This document shows, piece after piece, positions 49,801 to 61,100 of a stretch of DNA of 64,000 bases. Position numbers and translations under genes: made by a program. The notes beneath the pieces are model-generated. The model did not search any database and had not been told where the DNA came from. It saw nothing but the letters and a program-made list of their open reading frames with translations. Origin of the DNA: Tanytarsus gracilentus (Eukaryota > Arthropoda > Insecta > Diptera > Chironomidae); NCBI GenBank assembly GCA_038502055.1, contig JAXRKN010000045.1:5230501-5294500 (forward strand), given 5' to 3'. The number at the start of each line of letters is the position of its first letter. Position 1 is the first letter of the stretch.

Positions 49801-52800
49801 GATAAAAAATAAATATTTCCCTTCTTCCTTCTTCTCGCTCGTTATTATGACTGTGACGCTATAAATAGATGCAACGCACAATGATCGCATACACACGCAT
49901 TGCACTCAAGTTTGTAATTGACCTTCCGCGATGATGCACACAGTCACATGGTGGGAAAAGCAATAGAGACAAAAAGAAGAAGAAAAATGACAAATGTAAA
50001 CATAAAAAACTCTTTCGTTCGGAAGAAAAATAGAAAATAATAAATCGAGAGCACTTTAAAATAATATCAAGTTACGGCATGCATGCTGCATTCGAAGAGA
50101 TGCGTGCGAGAGTGTGTATATTTGTTATATTTTGATGTTTGATGGTGCTCTCATAAATAAAGAAATTATATCTCGAGAAAATATGAATCTTTTTTTGTAT
50201 TTGAAATGCCAATGCACTTTGCAGCGGCAGTGAAAAGGGTCACGATGAAATATTATTTATTTTTTTCATTTTGGCATTCTTGTAAAATGTTTTGGAAAAA
50301 TAAAAATAATTGAGAAATTTTTACTTTTCTATAAAAATTCCGACATTCAGGAATTTGACGCGAAAATTTAAAAAAAATTAAATTAAATTTTAATTACAAA
50401 ATAAAGTGATTTAAAAAAATTTAACGGATTTTACGCAAATTTCTAGTTTCAAAATTTAAAATCAAAATGTCAAAAAAATTTATGTTTGTCAGAAAAATAT
50501 TTAATCTTCCATGATATTCACGCACACACCTCCGGCCCTCCTCAAATATCAAAACAAATTTTTTATGATCAGATCAAGAAAGAAAATGTGTTTGCCTTCG
50601 GGTCTTTTCAGATCATAAAAAAAATTTCTCTCTCACTCGAGAAAAACATTTTTAATTTGCATTGATTTTAATGACTTCATTTGCAGTTAGAACATATTTT
50701 TTACGACGATGCATCTTAATGGCGCTGTTGAGTTTGCTCATCATGTTGATCACTTTGTAAACATTTTTTCCTCTTAATTCACTTGCACGATGAGAGTTAT
50801 TTGCAAGCCAATCAAAAAGTCAACACATCATAAGCATCAATCGTCAAAATCTGTGAGCTCAAAGAGCTTCCTCAAATATTGTAAGTTGTTCTCAGTTTAG
50901 ATGGAAGAGTCTATTAACATCAAGTCGAACAAGAGTCTTTGCGTGTTCACTAGGTTTAGACGCTGTGGGAGAATTTTTCTATTTTTTAAACTTTTCGATG
51001 TCTAATTTATTTTTAATGTTTTAATTTTAAAAATAATAATTTCTATCCTTTGAAATATCTGAAGATATTGATGAAAGTGAAAACTTTCTATACACACACC
51101 AACACCAACAACATACGCTTCTCTCCCCACTTGTGCGCTAACGTGGAAAATGGCACTTCAAGAGCTCCCTCTTCAGATCGATGATTGACTTTTAAAGAGC
51201 AGATGAAACTCATTCGAAATGCGCTTGAAATGTTTCACATTGTTGTTCACAATGAGATGAAATTTCACTTAAGTGGGCAATGCTCTGCTTTCATCCAAAA
51301 TGAATTTTTAGCATTCTGAGAAAATTACTTGAAAGTAATGAGGGAGAAAAAATTATTGTTAAAAAAAGAGTTTTTATGTAATTTTTTAAATTTAATTAAC
51401 ACTCAAGAAAATTCTTCAGTTTTTTAAAAAATCTACTTCAACAAAAAAAAGAGTTCATCATTTGAAATTAATATAACCAACTTTAAATAAAATTGTCCAA
51501 TTTTTGCTTGAAACATGTCAATTTATTTCTCAAATTAAACCCCAATCTCGACTCAATTAAGGTCTGCGATCCAAATTCTCTCTTTATATTCTCGCTACCC
51601 GAACACTGCTCACTTTTTTTTTCGAATAAAATAAATTGAGCTGGCGGCTCCACAAAAAAATCATAGGAGCAATGAATAAAAGATTTATCAAGTAAACACG
51701 ATTAATCATGAAATATATTGTGAGTTATCCTTTTTTTGCTGCTCCCTCTCCCACATCATTTATTTACCCATCGAAGCTTCATTACCCTTTTCTCATCTCT
51801 GCACATTTGTTGTCTATCGCTGCAATATATTCACGTCCATTTAACAGCAGGACAATGAATCCGAATTGATATCATTTTAATTCATTCGCAATGTGGCTAT
51901 GATTAATAGTTATGAAAATGGTATTATATGGAGAGATTGAAGAGTTAATAATCGGCAATTATGATGAGAGGGTGCAGTTAATGATTTTCGTTCTCAGAAA
52001 AAAAGGTTAATTAATTGATATTCGATGCGATGATAAAAAAATTGTTACAAAGTCGTGGAAAAGTTGAAACGTCGTAATTAATTGTTTTTTAATGATTTTC
52101 CTCATTTAAATTAAATTAAACTTAGAGGTTTATGGATTCATAAAATAAGAAAATTTTTTATCTAATAATATGCTTAAAATTTTATCAAATCATATCGACG
52201 AAGTAAAATATTAAATATGCGGTCTTTGGCATCTAGCTTGAAATAATAATTCAACAGTTTTCGGGACTCGTATCTCTGCTTCGGTGATGAGATCAGTACT
52301 TGTCTTTAAATCTCAATATCAACTTTTATATTAGCATATATTAATCAACATTTTCTAATAAGTAAATTCACCTCCAATCCATACATCGTTGGTCTTAATA
52401 ATAATCACTAATGCTCAAAAAAGACTCAAGTTAACTTATAATTTCTAATTGTGCGCCACAAAAAATAAAATAAAGGAAATAAAATATAAGTTAAATCCTA
52501 AATTGTTCCAGAGCATAAAGTTGGACATGATTAACTATCATTTAAATTTGTTTGAAATTTTACGAAAAATATATATAAAATTATATTATATAAGAGAAAT
52601 CAAAATGGGAAACACGTAAAATTGGGGATTTGATTTTTAAACTTTTAATGAAAAATGATATAAATTAAGAATATGTAAATAAATATAAAAAAGGTTTATA
52701 AGGAATAATATTTTGTGACTTCTCAAATGTCGTGAGTCTGAAATAAAATATCTAAAATAAAATAATTTCAAATGCTTCTCGTTGATGAGTGCGGAAATAA

Positions 52801-53998
52801 AGATATAATTATATAGTGGACTTCTCAAAGTCGATTTGAGTCGAAATGATGAAATAAGTAATATAATATTTATTAAAAATTTTATTCAGAGTATTAATTG
52901 TCTTCTGTTCAATGTGGATTCCTACTCAATCCTCTTCTCTTCTATTTACATTTTTCAGTTCTAAAACTTCAAATAGGGTAGTGGCTTGTATTATGTTACA
53001 AAACCTAAATTCATAATAAAAATTACAAACAAATTAATTAAAAGTCTTGCACGAATTGCAGACACAAATTAAAATGGACTTGATGCTCAGAAAACATCTT
53101 CCAAAAAATCAAATAATGTTTAAATTATTCAGAACTCTCAAAATACACTCTCTCGACCTAGCTTCTAAATAATTTAATAAAAAATTCATCTTGAATTTTT
53201 CTCTTGTAGTTGGCGACACGTGGCGTAAAGAAAAATCATTGAAATACTATAAGAAGTCACTTGGGAGCAAATTGTGATATTTATTTCCGTAATAATAACA
53301 ATAATAATTCAGAACGCCACTTGTGGGTAGTTTTGGAAGGTCGAAAAATCAAATTATTTGATAATGAAGGCAATATTGTGAGATAAGATACTTTTCCAAT
53401 AAAAGTGCCTTCGAGACCGAGAAAATCTCTCGGAGGCGAGTGAAAACATCGATGTTTGATATTTGAGAAAATTGCACATTGTCCCCATAATATTTTTATA
53501 TTGATAGCAAACGAGCTCGCATTATGTTATGTGGAAAATCCAAAAGTGGACTTGATACCATAACAATCCATTTCTATCGCCTCGGAAACATTAAGTTATG
53601 CATCAAGATTGTGTTTGGATACGTTGTTGTGAATTCTGAAGATTTTTCTCCATAGAGCTCTGTGAGAGAGAGAAAATTTCTGCTATATAGCTATATAGCA
53701 ATTTAAGAGCACTTTTGATATCATAAATGCGGTTATAATATTTTCATTGGACCCACTTTAACCCACTCTAAGCATCCGTTCCTGCAGACAGCATTCGCAT
53801 TAACATTCGAAATCATATGTAAAGAGAAGAAAATGTTTTTCGTTTTAAAATTGTGTTAGTCGTTCTCATGAGTGTACTTAAGGGAGACATAATGATTATA
53901 TTTGAAAGTTTTATTTAGATGGATAAAATTCAATAAAAAAATTCTTGATGATGAGATTCCAATATAAACATTTTATCTAAGATTGAGAATAAAAAAAA

Positions 53999-55158
53999 CA
54001 AGGCGTGGAAACTCAGCGCACCACAGTGTTGAGGGCTTGAATGTGCAATGCCGTGCGATGTAGTGCGAAAATGTGTGATGGAGGGTGGAAAAGTGCGATC
54101 GAGTGCGGGAAAGCGCAAAAAGTTGTTTTGCGATGGATGATTGTGATGAAAAACGGTTGAGTGCGTTTGGTGCGAAAAAGTGAGAGAACAACGATATAGT
54201 GCAGGGATAACGATGGAGTGATTTAGAGTAAAAAGTGAAGAAAAAGTTTTGTAGTGAAGACGAGAGTGTTTAAAATCGATCAAGTGAGGGATCTTAGTGG
54301 AGTATAAAAAACGAGAGAGTGAAGAATAGTGTTATTTGCGAAAAATAATTTAATTTTAAACTTTAAAAATTACTGTTTTTTTTTCAGTCACAAAATTTTT
54401 TATGACATCCCAATTTAAAATCATTTTAAAAATTTACAAAAACTAAAAAAAATTATCGTCTCCATCGATTTTTATCACCCACATCGCACTCAACTGCCTC
54501 CACATACCCTAACTTTATCTTTCATCGCACATCACCGCACTGAAAAATCTCATCTACTTTGATCGATTTTCATTCAAAAAAGCTCGAACTTGATCGATAT
54601 TCATCGCACATCATCGCACTAAAAAGCTTTTTATCACACATCTCTGCATAATTTCGTCACAACATTAATATAATTAATTTTGACATTAAATGACACTTAC
54701 AAACTTTTATTTGAACAAATTAAAGCATATTTGAATACATATTTACCAAAAAAATAAAATTAAAAATTAACACATTTTTTTTGATTGGACTCGATTTAAT
54801 TTGTTCAAATATAAGTTTTTCAGTGCCATTGGATGTCAAAATTAATTATATTAATGTTGTGACGAAATTGTGCAGAGATGTGTGATAAAAAGCTTTTTAG
54901 TGCGATGATGTGCGATGAATATCGATCAAGAGATGGGTTTTTAAAATCGATAGAGTAGATGAGTTTTTGTGCGGTGATGTCGATGAAACGATAAAGTGTA
55001 GGGATTATCGATGGAGTGCAGGGATCAACGATGGAGTGCGATCGAGAGAGATATAGAGTGATAAAATGATAAAATTTTCGGGGATCAGCGCTGGAGTGCA
55101 ATAAAAAAGCGAAAAAAAGCGGCTGAGAGGAGCCTGTGCGCTGAGTTTCCACGCCTTG
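53999..55158. mobile_element. 1160-bp fold-back (hAT-like?) element with perfect 23-bp terminal inverted repeats
   Basis: The termini are exact inverted copies: CAAGGCGTGGAAACTCAGCG then CAC on the left, and the same read inward from 55158. The element is flanked on each side by exactly eight A residues (53991-53998 and 55159-55166), consistent with an 8-bp target duplication but of low information. The interior has GTGCGAT-, GAGTGC- and CGATGGAGTG-like short repeats and a long inverted repeat. Minus-strand open frames of 117 and 119 codons span its ends and look like chance products of these repeats. The terminal motif links it to the small CAAGG-TGGA hairpin MITEs in this window. Confidence 0.82.
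54589..54930. repeat. Long inverted repeat: 136-nt arms, 70-nt loop
   Basis: The left arm 54589-54724 aligns without gaps to the reverse complement of 54795-54930, with 7 mismatches by hand count. The loop 54725-54794 is almost pure A/T. Weaker complementarity extends outward from both arms. A transcript through it on either strand would fold into a long, nearly perfect duplex. Confidence 0.9.
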
Positions 55159-55166
55159 AAAAAAAA

Positions 55167-58100
55167 GACTCACAAACAATTTTTATTTTTATTTTATAAC
55201 TTCTTAAGTAAAATCCAGGGAAATAAGTGAAATTACTGGATATTCAAATTTATATTTTTAATATCTCTTTTCAAATAAATTAAGCCAGTTTTTTTTAGTA
55301 GATTTTCTTCGGAATTTTAAATATTCAAAAATTTTTAAATCCGAGACTTTTTAACTTTGCAAACCAAATCTTAATTTAATAATTTAATTCATGAATTTAT
55401 TCCATATTTATTTTTTGATTAACCTCAAATAAAAAATTCTATACAAAAATTTTCCAGGAACCTCCAGCCCTGAAAGCCACTAAGTAAGACATAATGTTGA
55501 TAAATAATTTCCAAAATTCGTTCTGACAGCTCTCCCCTCCGATCAAAATCAACCTCACATTTTATCTTTTTCCTCCAAGCCTACTAAATTAATTGTTTCA
55601 GTTTTCGAAAATCGAGAGTATGGCATTAAGTCGATATAAATTTTAAAATCGACCTCCACCCAGAAAAATAATATTCTACGACATTTAACATGATATAGAA
55701 TCAACAAATCCCCCAATCTAAACAGTTTTCCGCATAAACTTCACTATTAATTATTTTGACCCGATTCATTTTGAATACGGAGAGGAAAAATTTTCTCTCG
55801 CGCTTTTAATGCACAACAAACCCAAAAGCACTTTTCAGTGTGAAAACGAGCGAAAACTAATTGATATTAATTCGAAACCGGATTCAATTTTTTTTCTCTT
55901 CGCTCCTCGTTGTCGCCTCCATCCCTCGCGTGCTATTTCATTCTTTAAATGACGGTTTCTTTTCATAAAGTTGATGATGCTTGTTGTTTTGGAGCAAGAG
56001 TAAGAGTTGGAGGACAGGGGATGCGACCTTTCTAACTTGCCTTGACGCAAGGTATTCAGATTTTTTTTGTCACTGATTAAGATTATAAAAGAGATTTAAA
56101 TCACAACCCTTGAGGTTGAACGAATGAAGCGACGCAAAATGAAACTAATGAAAAGAATGGCGAGCGAAGAAAACATTCGACGAAGAAGAAGCGAAAGGAT
56201 ATTTTAATTTATATTTCATGTTATTGTTGGATCATATTTCTTATTTCCATTCTCTTTCTATCTTTCTCGCTTCAATTACAATTTGTCATCATCGTCGTTC
56301 ATTTCGAGCGTTAAAACGTTTTGTTCCCTCCCTACACACATCTACAACCAGCGGTTAATGCTCGACTAGATTTGGCATGCTGAAGAGAGAATAATGAAAC
56401 CCTTCACTCAGAAATGAGAGTGAAAGACAACAAAAAAGTTTTCTTGCTTAATGCTGTCGACCACAAAATCTTTATTAATGATGTCACATTATCCCTTTTT
56501 TCTTCTCTCTTTGTCGCTCTCTCGATCCGCACCGCCACCAACCAACATTGGTATTGTCACAACGCCATCCTCAACAAAGCGTAAAACAGAAAAGTTTTTT
56601 TTGTCTCGAAAAGAGATTTTTCCTTCCGACCACCAGCGCTAATTTGAAATTTATTCTAGAAATGCTTTTTTCGCTTGTTTTAAATCTTTATCTTTCATGG
56701 ATTTTGATTCTCCACTCTTGCAGCTAATTTGTGGTCGCTTAATGCATTTTCAACAGTGTTTTAACCAAAGAAGTTTTGATAGTGATTTTAAAGATTTGAT
56801 ATTAAATGCTTCCAGAGCAGGGGGAATTAACTGAAATGAAAAATATTTTCCTGGAATTAAAGTAATTATGAAATTCATTAGTGCTAAATAAAATGTATCT
56901 TTTTATTCAAGCTAAAACTCTTGAGTAACCTTCAACTATTAAAGCTTTAATAGTTATTATTTATTAAAGCTCTCAATTACATTCGAGCGGAAAAATTAAA
57001 ATTCTTCGTAATTACTTGCGCTGTAAGTAAAAATTACTCAGACCCTCCTCCAACTTCATCTTAAAAAATTACTTTTCCAACTCTTTTAATTTCTATTCAT
57101 CATGCTTTTCACACAAAAACCAGAAAAAATCTCTATGGTCCGTTATCCGCAGCAAAAAGCGAAAAAAGAGGATTAAAATAAATTAAAATGACAGTCCAGT
57201 GTTAATTGTAATGAAAATTCATCAGCGCAAAGGAAAAGCTGCAAAAGAACGATGAATAAATTTTCCGGCCTCGCGCTTTTAATTTTTGTGGGATGGAAGA
57301 AATTTACAAGTGTAAAAAGAAGAAATTTGCATGACACCAAAAAATGTCACTAAAGATTTTTCCTTTTTATCCATTTCGCAATTTTGATTATTTTCTGAAT
57401 TTTAATCACTTTAAAATTAATTTTCGTAATTCATGCAAAATGTCAACTATCAATATTGTGATAATTTGTCCATTTTTGATTTTTATCAATGCACAATCCA
57501 TTACCTTTGTAAACAATTAATTGATATCATTTCATGCCATCATGAAAAAGGGCAATCAAACCGATAGAAAATATCAACATTGCATGCCATAGTCAAAACA
57601 AGCACAGTATCAATAAAGCCTAGAAAAACAAAAATTAAAATTCGCATATAAAGTTAAATTGAAATTCAATCTTGAGTTTTTTCAGCTGAAATTAAATCAT
57701 TGCTAGAGAATGAGATGGAAAAGTAAATATTGAAAGCTCACATGCGAGAACACACACACACGAAAGTTGTCGTCTGTCTTTATCATCTTGGATGGAGAAT
57801 GTAAAAGAGAACAAGAAAAAAGCCACCACCTTAACAATCAATGGTTGTTTGAATAAACAATGAACAATTTCCTTATGCAAATATTAGACGTAAACACACA
57901 CACAGTCAGAGAGCGAGCAAGAAAGCAATGGAAAAGTTTTTAGGTATTGTTAAGCAGATATTTGAACAAGAATATGAGGTTTCTCGGGATTGTACTTGTG
58001 CTCTTGTTCCTTCGACACGACTTTAATCCTTCATTCGATTTAATATAATGCAAAAAACGTTTTACCGTCATCGCCTTCGATGCGATCATTCGGGAGCAGT

Positions 58101-61100
58101 GGGAAAATTTCTCGCCTTTTATAATCTAAAATTTTAAATTTAGATTTTGTGTCTCATAATCAAAATGTGCATAAAGATTGGATTTTAAATTTTTTAGTGA
58201 TATTTATGAATGCAAAAGTTACATCCCCAAAAAATGTTCGTTGGGATTTTTTCAAGGGGTGAGAATTTTATATAAATTGAAGTGTTCAAAAACACTAAAA
58301 AGTGAATTTGAACATTTTCTGATATTCTCTGTCCTTGCATTTTTCAGTGTGAGTTTTCCATTAAAACAAATTTCCATGTTGATGAAATAATTCCATTAGA
58401 AATGTAAACAAAACTAAATAAAATGGAGCAGTTGAGTGTGAACGTGAAAATAATTTGAATGACAAATTTATGAGAAAGTTTTCGTAATTAATGAATGGTG
58501 CAAAGTTTTGGGTTTGATCATATGAGTTGAACTCAATTTTATCCAAAGAATTTCGGTTGAAATTTAAATTTTTATAACTTTCAGAATTAACGATCTAAAA
58601 AATCAGGAAATTCTTAATCAAACCTTCAGCCTTCAAACTTTCTTCCAAGCGTCAAACTATGCGTTCATTGAAGTGTCTAAAAATCATCCTTGAGAACTCG
58701 AGAAATCTTCCTTGGCAAAATTATTATGCGATGTGCGTGGCGCGCAAAATTTATGAACATGACACGCCATTTAGCTCTTAATTGAAAGTCATAGATGACA
58801 ATGACTTCGTTTAAGCTACGAGAGGATTTTTTTTTTGTTGGAAGCAAGGAGTTTAATGCTGAATTTGGCACACTTGTCAATAGACATTTTTGGCTTTTCC
58901 TCTCGCTCACTCTCCGCTTTTGTAGCAAACTCTTGATTAAGAAACTTTAGCAATAAATTCAACACGAACGTGATGAATGAAATTGAGTGAACTAAAATTT
59001 AGGAAAGGGAAAAGAAACCAAAGAAAGGTGAAGAAAAATTGAAAATTTTAACAGCTTAAACATTTTAAATTCAAATGCAGAAATTTTTTTAAAAAAAATT
59101 TAAGGCATTTTTTTACTCTCTGAATTAGTTTCTTTTAATCCGACAATGCAAATGAAAGCATAAAAATTTCATCATTCTCAAGATTTATTAAAAATAATTT
59201 CCTCTTGGCATTGACATGCTCATCAAATTCCGTCTTCATCATTCCATTCGCGTGCCATTGACATAATAAAATTAAATAGGCTAAAAGCGAATGATATATT
59301 TCAGATGCTCGCTTTCTGCCTCCCAGCAGTAAGTGAACTCCGTGATTTTTTAATATGAATTTTTGATCAGCTTTTTCGCTTTAAGGAAAATTTTTTAATT
59401 TTAATATTTCATTGAATAAAGGTCTTTTCTTTATTTGACCAGCAATTTTATGAATAAAAGCACATTCCTTGAAAACCCTGAAGCTTTTTTGAGCGAGAGA
59501 CGGACTCAAAGAAAAATTAATGTTCAAATTACTCATTTTTTTCGTTTGAAAATTTTTTGGTTAGTTTTCTTGAACTTTAATAATTTTTCTAAGTTTGTCC
59601 GCATGTGGCATTTAAAAAAATCTTTTCATTTGATGAAAGAAGTTTGTAAAATAAACAGACATGTGAATAGGTTGAAAAAGATCAATAAGATGGAAATTTC
59701 CATGTAAAAAATTCTAAAATAAAATCAATAAAAAAGAAATCAAAAATAAAAATTTTTCGTTAAAAAATAATTTCAAAAATTTTCCCACAACCCAAAATCT
59801 CGTCTGTCGACAAATGAAATTTTCAACCCCATTTTTCAACAAAAAAAGAAAAACCTTGAAAACATCAACTGAGTCAACAAACAAAAGCGTCTAAAATACA
59901 ATCTTGAGCTATTGCGTGGCCGCACAGTAGCAAAATAATCGTTACTAAAGGCTACGAAGAAATGACTTTGGAAAGTTTTCAATAAGATTCGGCGAGAATT
60001 CTTCGGCAAAACTTTTCTTTTTGTCGAGAGCGGGATGAGAGATAGGCAAAGGGCTTTTCTTCTTGATAAAAAAGGAACTTAAAGCTTTAAGCGGAGTGAA
60101 ACTTTAACAAAATTAATAACAGAAGAAATCCGCCTGCGGAAGTATGAAATGCTGATCTTCTATTTTTATTACGCATTTTTCTTTCACACAGAATGAAAAA
60201 TTGCTTCGCCTCGTGCAGCAATGAAATGAGAGAGGCAGAGCATCAGTTTCATTTTCAGCGTCATTTCAGCAGAAGGAAAATAAATTGGGCTTGCGGATGT
60301 GTCTCTCAATAGCCAATTTGTTGCTTATCTAACACTCAACTGATAGTTAATTTTTCATTTCATTTGATTTATATTTAAGTCTTCTTATCGCTGTCTCTCA
60401 ACTGACCAATTTATCTCTGATCGCTTGATTTAAGTTCAACTTTCTCATAGTCGAGAGTTTGGCGATGGGAGTGGGAACTATTTATTAAAAAGATATATAT
60501 AAAAAATTTAAATTAAATCAATAAAAATTCTCGATCCCTAGGGTAATTTTTGTCACGAATTTTCACTTCTCACGGGCTCTGTTACTTTCGCCGCATTCTC
60601 GCAGCTAAAATTCCACTCGAAAGATTTATGAATTGTTATGTTTAGATATCGTCGTTTTCCATTAAATATTCACGTACAGAAATTCTTCGGTAATTTTCTC
60701 GAGATGTGCAAAGAAAGGGCTTTTAATCAAAATTCTCTTCGAGCGAAAAGTGATTTCGAGATAAAAAGGTCTCAATGACAAATGAGAGACAATCGAAATG
60801 TAAACAAAATATCTCCAAAGTTGATTACACTGTCGTCTGACGACGGGCGATGAGAAAAATGGGGTGAAAGAGGAAAAACTGAGCGAGAGAAAACATTTTT
60901 AAAGCCACTCGAGATTGAGTGCATTTGTGTACACATGTAAATTGAGATAGTAAATCATTTTGAGTGATAAATGGATAGTTTTTTCTCCTACGCTTAACTT
61001 CTTACTGTATTTATGCATGACGGTACTGAAGATGGACAAAGAGTTACGTTAATTTTTGAATTTCATAAGTCTTCGCTTCATTAAAATATTATTTATTTAA

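Larger units (their letters stand above)
39824..53990. other. Gene-poor region between the two large elements
   Basis: 14 kb of AT-rich DNA with a TG-rich microsatellite at 40738-40770, an ATC repeat near 44245, and a hairpin MITE at 43709-43837. Lone CAAGG-TGGA type ends occur near 44749. Open frames up to 118 codons (45808-46164) have no recognisable domain. No supported exon, tRNA or rRNA was found. Confidence 0.55.

Noticed and set aside
52223..52242. Resemblance of TCTTTGGCATCTAGCTTGAA to a miR-9 family 5' arm
   Set aside because: No complementary 3' arm was found within about 70 nt on either side, so no precursor hairpin can form; the match also has mismatches in the middle.
53930..55179. 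Minus-strand open frames of 117 and 119 codons
   Set aside because: Each runs across an end of the fold-back element into flanking A-runs and is built from its short repeats; no protein features.
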